A stretch of DNA of 64,000 bases from CALDUY01 sp046350255 (GTDB lineage: Bacteria; Planctomycetota; Planctomycetia; Gemmatales; Gemmataceae). Below are positions 25,374 to 32,755 of the stretch, in pieces. Numbering within the stretch: position 1 is the stretch's first letter; each line of letters opens with the position of its first letter. The notes under the pieces are model-generated. The model searched no databases. It was not told the DNA's origin and saw only the letters and a list, made by a program, of their open reading frames with translations. Position numbers and translations under genes: made by a program. The stretch covers positions 124,001 through 188,000 of the forward strand of contig JAXMAV010000017.1 in the NCBI GenBank assembly GCA_046350255.1, read 5' to 3'.

Positions 25374-26477
25374 ATGAACCAGCAACTTGTGAGGAGCGTG
25401 CGGCCTCGTCTGGAAAGGCTCGAGGAACGCACCACGCCCACCATCACCCCAGGCACCCTGGTGGTCGATGGTTCAGGCAATCTCACGGCCACTCTAACCG
25501 TGACAGAATCCATTCTGGATCTCGATTATGACGGAACGACTTCCACGCTGAGCATCGGCGAAAACAACGGCCCACCCGTTCTGATAGTGGCCGGCGTGGT
25601 CGGCAACGTCAATCTGACGATCAACGTGATGAACAACACCGCCGACTTCCAGGCACAGCCGACCTTCACCGACACCTTTGCCGGCAACTACACGCTGACG
25701 ATCAACCAGCCGTCGTCGGCTTTTGATGCCGACGTGGTGATTAGTGGGGCAACGGCCGCCACCATCCTGGGCAATGTGTCGATCACCACCAACGCCGCGG
25801 ATGGATCGGACGTCGTGGCGACGACCACAGCGCCGCTAAACATCGTTGGTAACGTGACGGTGCGCATGACCGGCGGAACCGCAGCTGACGAGAAGTCGAT
25901 CACGCTGCCGACGGGGGCTGGAGCCTGGCTCATCAACGGCGGACTGACAGCCTCGGGGATTAGCTTCCTCGACATCAACGATGGCAACGTGATCGGAGGC
26001 ACGGTCACGGCCACGTTCCGGGCCTCGAGCACCACCCCGACCAACTTTTTTGAACTGGCTAGCGGATCGGTAGCCGGCAATCTGTCGCTGACCATGGGCA
26101 ACGTGAGCGGCACCGGCGGCAGCGACGTCAACCTGAGTGGCCAGGTGAATGGGTTCACCACCATCAAGCTGGGAACGAACACCACGGCCAACACCACCAA
26201 CCGCGTGGATTTCGACGGCTTTTCTTCACTGGGAACGCTCATCTCGATCACCGCGGGCAACGGCGGCAAACTGATCACCTTCAACAATGTGACGGCGGGT
26301 CTGGCGCAGCTGACCGTCTCGCTGGGCAATGCCGCGGCCGGGGCCACGACGCGCAACCAGGTCAACTTCACTGGGACGAACAGCTTCGCCTACGTGACGT
26401 TGATTGGCGGCCTGGGCAGCAACGTGGTGTCGGGCACAATCCCGTCGCCGTTCCGGCTGATTCGCTTCTCGTTTTAA
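25374..26477 (+). CDS. Array member 2: LE-x-LE-E-R / beta-solenoid-like protein
   Basis: This protein has 367 residues from ATG at 25374 (TAGGA upstream). The N-terminus is MNQQLVRSVRPRLERLEERT followed by TPTITPGTLVVDGSGNLTAT. Shared blocks with the other members include GNVNLTIN, FAGNYTLTINQPSSAFDADV, ATILGNVSITTNA, LGNVSGTGGSDVNLSGQVNG and the C-terminus IPSPFRLIRFSF. The strong strand-turn pattern with Asn/Gly at turns fits a secreted beta-solenoid; no catalytic motif is visible. A perfect hairpin terminator follows, so this member is probably its own transcription unit. Confidence 0.8.
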   Translation: MNQQLVRSVRPRLERLEERTTPTITPGTLVVDGSGNLTATLTVTESILDLDYDGTTSTLSIGENNGPPVLIVAGVVGNVNLTINVMNNTADFQAQPTFTDTFAGNYTLTINQPSSAFDADVVISGATAATILGNVSITTNAADGSDVVATTTAPLNIVGNVTVRMTGGTAADEKSITLPTGAGAWLINGGLTASGISFLDINDGNVIGGTVTATFRASSTTPTNFFELASGSVAGNLSLTMGNVSGTGGSDVNLSGQVNGFTTIKLGTNTTANTTNRVDFDGFSSLGTLISITAGNGGKLITFNNVTAGLAQLTVSLGNAAAGATTRNQVNFTGTNSFAYVTLIGGLGSNVVSGTIPSPFRLIRFSF

Positions 26478-26507
26478 CCAAGCAGTCACCTGCTTTTCCC
26501 TTCCCCG

Positions 26508-26541
26508 TCAGGGCCGTCTCTCCGCACGGAGACGGCCCTGA
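26508..26541 (+). terminator. Terminator of array member 2
   Basis: Perfect 13-bp stem TCAGGGCCGTCTC / GAGACGGCCCTGA with an 8-nt loop, about 30 bases after the stop codon. Confidence 0.85.
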
Positions 26542-26573
26542 GCGTGCGCAACGACCTATCCCGCCCTCCCTTT

Positions 26574-26690
26574 ATCCGCCAGAATCGGCGTAATCGTTAC
26601 AACCCGATCGGGATAACCGGCAAAGCTGGAAGAACCGGGCAGATCAAATTGACCATGCTATCCATTCTACCTAACCTACCGAGCAACCTC
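26574..26690. repeat. Degenerate 9-nt repeat array with one phase shift
   Basis: Units AATCGGCGT, AATCGTTAC and AACCCGATC run from 26583. After a 5-base shift, AACCGGCAA, AGCTGGAAG and AACCGGGCA run from 26615, continuing less clearly to about 26690. Confidence 0.55.
26649..26677 (+). promoter_or_regulatory. Candidate promoter of array member 3
   Basis: TTGACC, a 17-base spacer and TAACCT. The layout is like the candidate at 23131; the leader to the ATG is about 180 bases. Confidence 0.35.
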
Positions 26691-26856
26691 TGATTTTTCC
26701 GTGAGGACGGAGTCTGCGGAATAAAGCTCAGGAACCGACGCCAGGCGGCATCCATGCAAGGGTGCACACCGGACGGGGTTTCCGGAGTCAGGGGGGACGA
26801 TCTGGCCGCGTCGGCTGGCGTCCACACTTCGATCCAGATCTAGGAGGTCTTCCCGC

Positions 26857-28014
26857 ATGAATTTGTTGAAGAGAAACTGGGTGCGCCCTCTAATGGAGAG
26901 GCTGGAGGACCGCACCGTCCCGACATTCACGAGCACATCGCTCGTGGCGGACGTGTCCGGTAACTTCACCGCGAACATCGTCACGAATCAGGGTGTGTTC
27001 AACATCAGCTATGATGGAGCCACCTCGGAGCTGTCGCTGGATGATGGTGGTGCCGCCCTGATCATTCCGAATGTCATGGGCAACGTGAACATCACCCTGG
27101 GGACGACTGCCGCCGCTGCATCCTCCTTTGTGACCACTGCTGATTTCGTGGACACCTTCGCGGGCAACTTCAACCTCACGGTGAACCGCGCGCTCTCCGC
27201 TGCCACCGCGGACACCAACATTGCCATCACCACTAGCGGCGACGCGGCAATCTTAGGCAACACCCGGCTGACCACTAACACGCCGGCTGAATCTCAGATT
27301 ACCATTTCCCCGGCCAATGCATTGACTCTTACCGGCGCGGTGTCTGTAACCACGAATGGCGGCGTCACCACTGGCGCCAATGTTCGCACGAAGACGTTTG
27401 AGATGATTCCGACCGGCGGCGCGGTGGTCGTGGGTGGCGGTCTGTCGGTGAACAACCTGAACGACATCACCATTACCGGCTCAGGCGCCTCGCCGATCAC
27501 TATCAACGGCAGCACTACTCTGCGAACTCGGCCTTCGGCTTACTCTGCTGGTGGCGAGATTAACGCCCTGGCATTGACTTCGGACGCCGTGACGAATCTG
27601 AACTTTGAACGGCTGCAGATCACCCTGGCCAACACGGGTGGCACCGCCATCAACGGCAGCACGGTGAACCTGAACAACGCCACGATCAATTCTCTGTTGA
27701 CCGCGGCGCTGGGCATTAATGCGGGCGCCTCGACCACCACGTTCAACTTTGGCAATGCAGGTGGTGCGGTGCAGCTGAATGGCGGGCTGGCCACCATCAC
27801 GGGCGGTAACGGCAGCAAGACCATCAATGTCGAGGGTGTGAGCGCGGGTCTGGCCCGGTTCACGGTGGCCCTCGGCAACGCCACCGCTAATCTGGTCAAC
27901 TTTGTTGGTGTGGCGAATTCGTTCGCTTACACGACCTTGGTCGGCGGCACGGGCACCAACACCGTGACTGGCCTGATCCCCTCGCCGTTCAAGCTGATTC
28001 GCTTCTCGTTCTGA
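26857..28014 (+). CDS. Array member 3: LE-x-LE-D-R / beta-solenoid-like protein
   Basis: This 385-residue protein starts at ATG 26857 with a strong TAGGAGG site. The N-terminus MNLLKRNWVRPLMERLEDRT is nearly identical to members 4 and 5, but the body is more diverged and about 20 residues longer. It is Asn/Thr/Ala-rich with rungs such as GNFTANIVTN, GNVNITLGTT and GNFNLTVNRA. The end is TGLIPSPFKLIRFSF. Identical ends with a diverged middle suggest selection on the N- and C-terminal tags, or gene conversion at the ends. The conserved hairpin block follows. Confidence 0.8.
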   Translation: MNLLKRNWVRPLMERLEDRTVPTFTSTSLVADVSGNFTANIVTNQGVFNISYDGATSELSLDDGGAALIIPNVMGNVNITLGTTAAAASSFVTTADFVDTFAGNFNLTVNRALSAATADTNIAITTSGDAAILGNTRLTTNTPAESQITISPANALTLTGAVSVTTNGGVTTGANVRTKTFEMIPTGGAVVVGGGLSVNNLNDITITGSGASPITINGSTTLRTRPSAYSAGGEINALALTSDAVTNLNFERLQITLANTGGTAINGSTVNLNNATINSLLTAALGINAGASTTTFNFGNAGGAVQLNGGLATITGGNGSKTINVEGVSAGLARFTVALGNATANLVNFVGVANSFAYTTLVGGTGTNTVTGLIPSPFKLIRFSF

Positions 28015-28050
28015 TAGTTCTACGCTTTGATTGACTTTCTCGCATATACG

Positions 28051-28107
28051 TATCTCCTGGATCGATCTCGACGACGGGTGGCACAGCGGAGTCTGGCCAC
28101 CCGTTTT
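28051..28107 (+). terminator. Conserved spacer block with terminator hairpin, copy 1
   Basis: ACGGGTGGC (28074-28082) pairs with GCCACCCGT (28096-28104), followed by TTTTGTTT. The whole block starting TATCTCCTGGATCGATCTCG recurs at 29621 and 31171. Confidence 0.75.
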
Positions 28108-28128
28108 GTTTCATGGCATAGTCAGAAC

Positions 28129-28218
28129 ATTCCGCAGAGGCGAGAAACCCAACTCGCATGGCTCATTCCGAAAACCAGGCAGCATCCTCAGTAACTGACC
28201 GATTTTACCATTTCCTCG
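28129..28218. repeat. Degenerate 9-nt repeat array
   Basis: 9-mers in one register include ATTCCGCAG (28129) and ATTCCGAAA (28165, exactly four units later), ACCCAACTC, ACCAGGCAG, TAACTGACC and GATTTTACC. Confidence 0.5.
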
Positions 28219-28406
28219 CCGTCCAGTGGCTCGCATTGGATTGATCCTTTCCTCGAATCGGATTAGCCTCAGTTCTACTTCGCTCGACAACACCCGTACC
28301 ATCGCCCGGGATAACAGTCCGGATGGGTGGTTGTTTTGGGCATCAAGATGCCGCAGGGAAGCAGCAGGAGTAGCAGGGTTGCCAAGTCGGCAATTCGGCT
28401 GCGCCG

Positions 28407-28488
28407 TTTGTTTGTCGAGATCGTTGCTGTGTGAGCAACGAAGGACTCCACGCAAGTGTTTGTCCAGGTATCTGGGAGGAACAACCGA
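28407..28488 (+). promoter_or_regulatory. Conserved leader with stem-loop, copy 1
   Basis: Stem GTTGCT / AGCAAC (28423-28439) with loop GTGTG, then GGACTCCACGC, TTGTCCAGGTA and the ribosome site TGGGAGG. It is nearly identical to 29978-30062, so it probably stays in the mRNA leader. Confidence 0.6.
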
Positions 28489-29583
28489 ATGAATTTGCTG
28501 AAGAGAAACTGGGTGCGCCCTCTGATCGAGAGGCTGGAGGATCGCACCGTCCCGACTTTTTCAGCCACGTCAATCGTGGCTGATGCATCGGGAAATTTCA
28601 CGGCCAGCATCGTGACCAATCAAGCCCAGCTTGATATCGATTACGACGGTGCGACGGCTACACTGACAATTGATGACGCTACCTCGACGCCACTGATCGT
28701 CTCCGGGGTGACGGGCAATGTGAACATCACGTTAGGCACCACGGTTGCGGCGGCGAGTGCGTTTGAGGCCGAGGTCGGTCTAGATGGGGTGCTCGCTGGC
28801 AACTTCAGCCTTACTGTCAATCGTGCGTCAGCCGTGGCAACTGCCACTGCCAACATCGACATTGTGAATGCCGCGGCCTCATCGGTCCTGGGCAACCTCA
28901 ATCTGACCACCAACTCGGCTTCCGGATCCACCATCGATATCTCTCCGGGTGGAGGGTTGCTAACCGTGGTGGGTTCAGTTAGCGTGACGACTCTGGGTGG
29001 TGGTGCTGCTGCTCCCAAGGCTGTAACCGTCCCGGCATCGAACCTGTCTGTGGGCGGCAACCTGACTGTGCGTCAGGTCAACGATCTCGATATCGGCGGT
29101 GGCAACACCGTTACCGGAACGTTGAACCTGACCACCCGCGCCAGTTCGCTGGTTGCGAATGCCAACACGATTGGGATTTCAGGTGGAACAGTTATCGGCA
29201 ACCTGTCGATCACTCTGGGCAACGTTAGCGGCACCGGTGACAGTGACGTGACGCTTGCCAACCAGGTCAATGGCTTCACCTCCATTGCCATGGGGAGCAA
29301 CACCGGAGCCCAAACCACCAACACCCTGACGCTTAATGGTTTCATCTCGGTGGGCTCGATTGTTTCCATCACCGGCAAGAACGGCAGCAAACTGATCACG
29401 TTCAATAACGTGGATGCTGGCTTGGCTCGGCTGACCGTGTCGCTGGGCAATGCCACAGATAATGACGTCGTGTTTACCGGCACCAACACGTTCGCCTACA
29501 CGACCCTGGTCGGCGGCACGGGCACCAACACCGTGACCGGCACGATCCCCTCGCCGTTCAGGCTGATTCGCTTCTCGTTCTGA
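28489..29583 (+). CDS. Array member 4: LE-x-LE-D-R / beta-solenoid-like protein
   Basis: This protein has 364 residues from ATG at 28489 (TGGGAGG upstream). The N-terminus is MNLLKRNWVRPLIERLEDRT, then VPTFSATSIVADASGNFTA. Gly/Asn/Thr-rich strands follow, ending with GLARLTVSLGNATDNDVVF and the tail IPSPFRLIRFSF. It is the closest relative of member 5, to which long blocks are identical (for example TLGNVSGTGDSDVTL and MGSNTGAQTTNTLTL). An extracellular, fibre-like or adhesive role is inferred from composition and fold; there is no direct evidence for a ligand. Confidence 0.82.
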   Translation: MNLLKRNWVRPLIERLEDRTVPTFSATSIVADASGNFTASIVTNQAQLDIDYDGATATLTIDDATSTPLIVSGVTGNVNITLGTTVAAASAFEAEVGLDGVLAGNFSLTVNRASAVATATANIDIVNAAASSVLGNLNLTTNSASGSTIDISPGGGLLTVVGSVSVTTLGGGAAAPKAVTVPASNLSVGGNLTVRQVNDLDIGGGNTVTGTLNLTTRASSLVANANTIGISGGTVIGNLSITLGNVSGTGDSDVTLANQVNGFTSIAMGSNTGAQTTNTLTLNGFISVGSIVSITGKNGSKLITFNNVDAGLARLTVSLGNATDNDVVFTGTNTFAYTTLVGGTGTNTVTGTIPSPFRLIRFSF

Positions 29584-29620
29584 TATTCTTCAGAACGCGC
29601 CTTGCTGGTTTGTTTGCTGG

Positions 29621-29680
29621 TATCTCCTGGATCGATCTCGACGACGGGTGGCACAGTGGAATCTGGCCACCCGTTTTCAC
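29621..29680 (+). terminator. Conserved spacer block with terminator hairpin, copy 2
   Basis: ACGGGTGGC (29644-29652) pairs with GCCACCCGT (29666-29674), followed by TTTCACTTTTT. Confidence 0.78.
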
Positions 29681-29690
29681 TTTTTGGCAG

Positions 29691-29789
29691 AACCGGCATC
29701 TTCCGCATGGCCGGCCCATCCTGCACATCAGCGCCAATCAGGATCTGGGGCACTATCGGCAGCAACCTACCAGATTCGCCATTTCCTCC
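29691..29789. repeat. Degenerate 9-nt repeat array, 11 units
   Basis: Unbroken 9-mers include AACCGGCAT, CTTCCGCAT, ATCCTGCAC, ATCAGCGCC, CTGGGGCAC, TATCGGCAG, AGATTCGCC and ATTTCCTCC. The array begins 11 bases after the terminator T-run. Confidence 0.65.
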
Positions 29790-29977
29790 TCATTCGAAGT
29801 CTCGTAGCGGATTGACCCACTGTTCCCCTCGGTTTAGCCTCAATTCTCATTCGCTCGACAAAACCCTTTCAATCACTCGAGATACCCATCTCGACTTGAT
29901 GTTGCGTTGGGCGTGAGTATGCCGCATGGATGCAGCTGGAGTGGCGAAACCGCCAAGTCGGTGGGTGCGTCACCTCT

Positions 29978-30062
29978 GTTTGTTTAGTCGAGATCGTTGC
30001 TGTGTGAGCAACGAAAGGACTCCACGCGAGTGTTTGTCCAGGCATCTGGGAGGAACAACCGA
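29978..30062 (+). promoter_or_regulatory. Conserved leader with stem-loop, copy 2
   Basis: GTTGCT (29996-30001) pairs with AGCAAC (30007-30012). Downstream sequence to the ATG matches copy 1 apart from a few changes. Confidence 0.6.
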
Positions 30063-31157
30063 ATGAAAATGCTGAAGAGAAACTGGGTGCGCCCTCTGAT
30101 CGAAAGGCTGGAGGATCGCACCGTCCCGACTTTTTCAGCCACGTCAATCGTGGCTGATGCATCGGGAAATTTTTCTGCCACAATCGTGACGAATGAGACT
30201 CAGCTCGACATCGATTACGATGGTACTGCTGCAACGCTGACCATCGACGATGCGTCGTCGACCCCCCTGGTCATCTCCGGGGTGACGGGCAATGTGAACA
30301 TCACGTTGTCCACGACCAATGCAGGAGCCTTCCTGGCTGATCTGGGATTTGGCGGCACGTTTGCCGGCAACTACACGTTGACGCTGAATCGTGCTTCGAC
30401 CACCCTGGCCGCCAACGTGGACATAGATACCACGGCCGCCGCCACCATTTTAGGCAACTTCAACATCACCACGAATGCGGGCTCGACGTCCGACATCACC
30501 TTTGACACCGCAAATGCGGTCACGGTGGCGGGGAACGTGTCGGTCAGCACGCTGGGTGGTGGCGCAGCTGCGAGCAAGACGCTGACCATTCCCGCGACTT
30601 CCGCATGGACGATTGGTGGCAATTTGACCGCGCGTCAACTCAATGACCTGTCCGTTGCTACCGGTCACACCATCAATGGCACCCTGTCGTTGACTAGCCG
30701 CGCCAGCTCGGTGGCAGGCAACACCAATGTCATCAGTGTTGCGACAGGGACCACGGTGGGCAACCTGTCGTTGACGCTGGGCAATGTCAGTGGCACTGGT
30801 GACAGTGACGTGACTCTGGGCAACCAGGTTAATGGTTTTACCACCATTGCCATGGGCAGCAACACCGGGGCTCAGACCACCAACACCTTGACCCTGTCGG
30901 GCTTCACCTCGCTGGGCTCAATCATTGCCATCACCGGCAAGAATGGTAGCAAGCTGATCACCTTCAATAACGTGGATGCTGGCCTGGCTCGGCTGACCGT
31001 GTCGCTGGGCAACGCAACGGATAACGGAGTCGTGTTCAACGGCACTAGCAGCCTGCTTTACACGACCCTGGTCGGCGGCACGGGCACCAACACCGTGTCT
31101 GGCACGATCCCCTCGCCGTTCAAGCTGATTCGCTTCTCGTTCGGATCACTTATTTAA
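30063..31157 (+). CDS. Array member 5: LE-x-LE-D-R / beta-solenoid-like protein with C-terminal extension
   Basis: This protein has 364 residues from ATG at 30063 (TGGGAGG upstream). The N-terminus is MKMLKRNWVRPLIERLEDRT. It is very like member 4 in sequence and spacer. The conserved tail IPSPFKLIRFSF is not the end: where members 3 and 4 have the stop TGA directly after the last Phe codon, this gene has GGA, so four residues (GSLI) are added before TAA. If the terminal Phe is functional this copy may be impaired. Otherwise the frame is intact. Confidence 0.82.
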   Translation: MKMLKRNWVRPLIERLEDRTVPTFSATSIVADASGNFSATIVTNETQLDIDYDGTAATLTIDDASSTPLVISGVTGNVNITLSTTNAGAFLADLGFGGTFAGNYTLTLNRASTTLAANVDIDTTAAATILGNFNITTNAGSTSDITFDTANAVTVAGNVSVSTLGGGAAASKTLTIPATSAWTIGGNLTARQLNDLSVATGHTINGTLSLTSRASSVAGNTNVISVATGTTVGNLSLTLGNVSGTGDSDVTLGNQVNGFTTIAMGSNTGAQTTNTLTLSGFTSLGSIIAITGKNGSKLITFNNVDAGLARLTVSLGNATDNGVVFNGTSSLLYTTLVGGTGTNTVSGTIPSPFKLIRFSFGSLI

Positions 31158-31170
31158 CGCGTCTTGCTGG

Positions 31171-31229
31171 TATCTCCTGGATCGATCTCGACAACGGGTG
31201 GCACAGTGGAATCTGGCCGCCCGTTCCTC
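31171..31229 (+). terminator. Conserved spacer block with terminator hairpin, copy 3
   Basis: ACGGGTGGC (31194-31202) pairs with GCCGCCCGT (31216-31224) through one G-T pair. The T-run is weaker than in the other copies. Confidence 0.65.
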
Positions 31230-31237
31230 ATTTCCCC

Positions 31238-31408
31238 TGCAATCGATGCAGCCCGCACAACCGCCACCACCCTCCCATACGGAATAAATAATACAACCCG
31301 CATTAAATTCCCATTCAGAGCAACTCTTTCCATCCGCATCTCTGTGCATGAGTTGTCCAGGTAATATGGTTATCTGGGCTTAAACTACCCAGATTACCCA
31401 GGTACCCT
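31238..31408. repeat. Longest degenerate 9-nt repeat array, about 19 units
   Basis: One register holds from 31247 to at least 31399: TGCAGCCCG, CACAACCGC, TACAACCCG, CCCATTCAG, TTCCATCCG, AAACTACCC, AGATTACCC and AGGTACCCT fall on it. TGCAGCCCG and AGATTACCC are exactly 16 units apart. Confidence 0.65.
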
Positions 31409-31485
31409 TTTCGGTATTCACGGGCATACGCCCTGGTGAGATTCTTCCACCCACACCACCTGCTCCTCTGAATCGATGTGACACC

Positions 31486-32583
31486 ATGAAAAAAAACCAG
31501 ACTCGCACGCTTGCCCTGGAAAATCTTGAGGATCGCCTGGCCCCGGCCATCAACGCATTCGTCTCGCCTAGTGGTCTGCTATCCATCCGGGGATTCAGTT
31601 CGACGGGGCTCCTGCTTCTCGGCACCACTGCCAATCCTGGCGAGATATCCATCAGTGATGGGTCAAACACCACCACCTCTACTGGCGTTCAATCCATTAA
31701 CGTGGCTCTCAGTGGATCGCCAACTTTTCAATTCGTGACTCTGGACCTAACGACCATTCCAAACGTCATTAATGGCAATGTGTCGATCGATGCTGGTACG
31801 GCTCCCAACAATATCATTATTATTCAGGGCGTTCCCGATAACACGCTGGACATCATGGGGAATGTTACCCTTTCCCGAGCGACGGCTATTAGTTTGAGTG
31901 GTGATGTGGCTGGCAATGTTACCATGACCAATGCAGCCTACCCATCCCTGACTAACCTTTATGGCCTCACCGGTAGGACCCTCGGCAACCTAACCATCAC
32001 GGGATCAATTTACAGTGATGGCGTTTCGCTGACTAACTCCAATGTTTCGGGCAGTGCTCGCATCAACCTGGGGCCCGCGGGATTCCCGCTTACCACCAAT
32101 TCAGCAACTCTGGATTCCGGCACTATCGTTCAAGGTTCTTTGACCATTGCAGGTGGGGCTGGTACCAACAGTGTTGCTCTGGCAGGCACTGTCAATGGCT
32201 TTGCCACCATTACGCTGGGTAACGGGCAGAACACCATCGATTTTCCGGCGCCAGCCCAGGTAGGGAAAAGTCTATCTATCTCGCTTGGGCGCGGAATTGT
32301 GGCCGGCAACAGCATTGGTATTGGCGGGACTTCCTTTGATGGAACGGTGAACGGCAACCTGACCATTTCGACTGCCGGGGGCCTGAATCAGATCGCGCTG
32401 GGTGCCACTGTCCACGGGGCGCAAACGACCATCGCCATGGGTCGTGGCAATAACACGCTGCAATTTGTCACAGGCCTGGACATCACCTCTGGACGTATGC
32501 TCGTGAATATGATCCGGGGTGGCACCAATGTGTTCGATCCCAACGGTGTTGCCGTGACCTGGCCGTTCCGCATCTACTTCTAA
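31486..32583 (+). CDS. Array member 6 (second subfamily): LE-x-LE-D-R / beta-solenoid-like protein
   Basis: This 365-residue protein begins MKKNQTRTLALENLEDRLAP and ends VTWPFRIYF. With member 7 it forms a second subfamily that keeps the N-terminal LE-[NS]-LEDR tag but has a different body: SGLLSIRGFSSTGLLLLGTT, TGVQSINVALSGSP, then rungs like GNVSIDAGTAPNNI and GNLTISTAGGLNQI. G+C and codon use look lower than in member 7 (many AAT, ATT and ACT codons), which hints at a different history. The ribosome site is weak. A perfect terminator follows. Confidence 0.78.
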   Translation: MKKNQTRTLALENLEDRLAPAINAFVSPSGLLSIRGFSSTGLLLLGTTANPGEISISDGSNTTTSTGVQSINVALSGSPTFQFVTLDLTTIPNVINGNVSIDAGTAPNNIIIIQGVPDNTLDIMGNVTLSRATAISLSGDVAGNVTMTNAAYPSLTNLYGLTGRTLGNLTITGSIYSDGVSLTNSNVSGSARINLGPAGFPLTTNSATLDSGTIVQGSLTIAGGAGTNSVALAGTVNGFATITLGNGQNTIDFPAPAQVGKSLSISLGRGIVAGNSIGIGGTSFDGTVNGNLTISTAGGLNQIALGATVHGAQTTIAMGRGNNTLQFVTGLDITSGRMLVNMIRGGTNVFDPNGVAVTWPFRIYF

Positions 32584-32601
32584 ACCAGACACTCACACCA
32601 G

Positions 32602-32628
32602 GCACCCGGGCTAGATGTTCCCGGGTGC
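32602..32628 (+). terminator. Terminator of array member 6
   Basis: Perfect 9-bp stem GCACCCGGG / CCCGGGTGC with a 9-nt loop, then TTCC, 18 bases after the stop. Confidence 0.8.
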
Positions 32629-32690
32629 TTCCGCGCGCTGGACTGTTTCATTGTGTTGTCCTTTCTGCGCATCGCAGTAGGATGGTGGTA

Positions 32691-32735
32691 TCCGGAAAGC
32701 TGGGTAGTTTACCCAGCAGAGGCTATTCCGGAGAA
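32691..32735. repeat. Short 9-nt periodic stretch with palindrome
   Basis: TCCGGAAAG (32691) and TCCGGAGAA (32727) are four 9-nt units apart. Between them CTGGGTA-GTT-TACCCAG (32700-32716) can form a 7-bp hairpin about 40 bases before the ATG. Confidence 0.5.
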
Positions 32736-32755
32736 CCCTGACGGAACAGTCCATC

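Larger units (their letters stand above)
26478..26856. other. Spacer between array members 2 and 3
   Basis: It holds a strong terminator (26508-26541), a 9-nt repeat array and a candidate promoter (26649-26677), then a leader of about 180 bases before the next ATG. No gene is seen. Confidence 0.55.
28015..28488. other. Spacer between members 3 and 4, duplicated at 29584-30062
   Basis: The 474 bases hold the conserved hairpin block (28051-28107), 9-nt repeats and a leader with a small stem-loop. The spacer at 29584-30062 has the same parts in the same order with patchy identity, so gene and spacer were duplicated as one unit. Confidence 0.65.
29584..30062. other. Spacer between members 4 and 5
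   Basis: This is the second copy of the duplicated spacer. It holds the hairpin block at 29621, the clearest short 9-nt array (29691-29789) and the leader stem-loop at 29996-30012. No gene is seen. Confidence 0.65.
31158..31485. other. Spacer between members 5 and 6
   Basis: It holds the third hairpin block and then a long 9-nt periodic stretch up to the leader of member 6, which includes the imperfect palindrome at 31374-31392. No gene is seen. Confidence 0.6.

Noticed and set aside
29978..30062. Leader of array member 5 as a cyclic-di-GMP (GEMM) riboswitch
   Set aside because: A GAAAGGA stretch was suggestive, but the GEMM core and tetraloop-receptor arrangement are not present.
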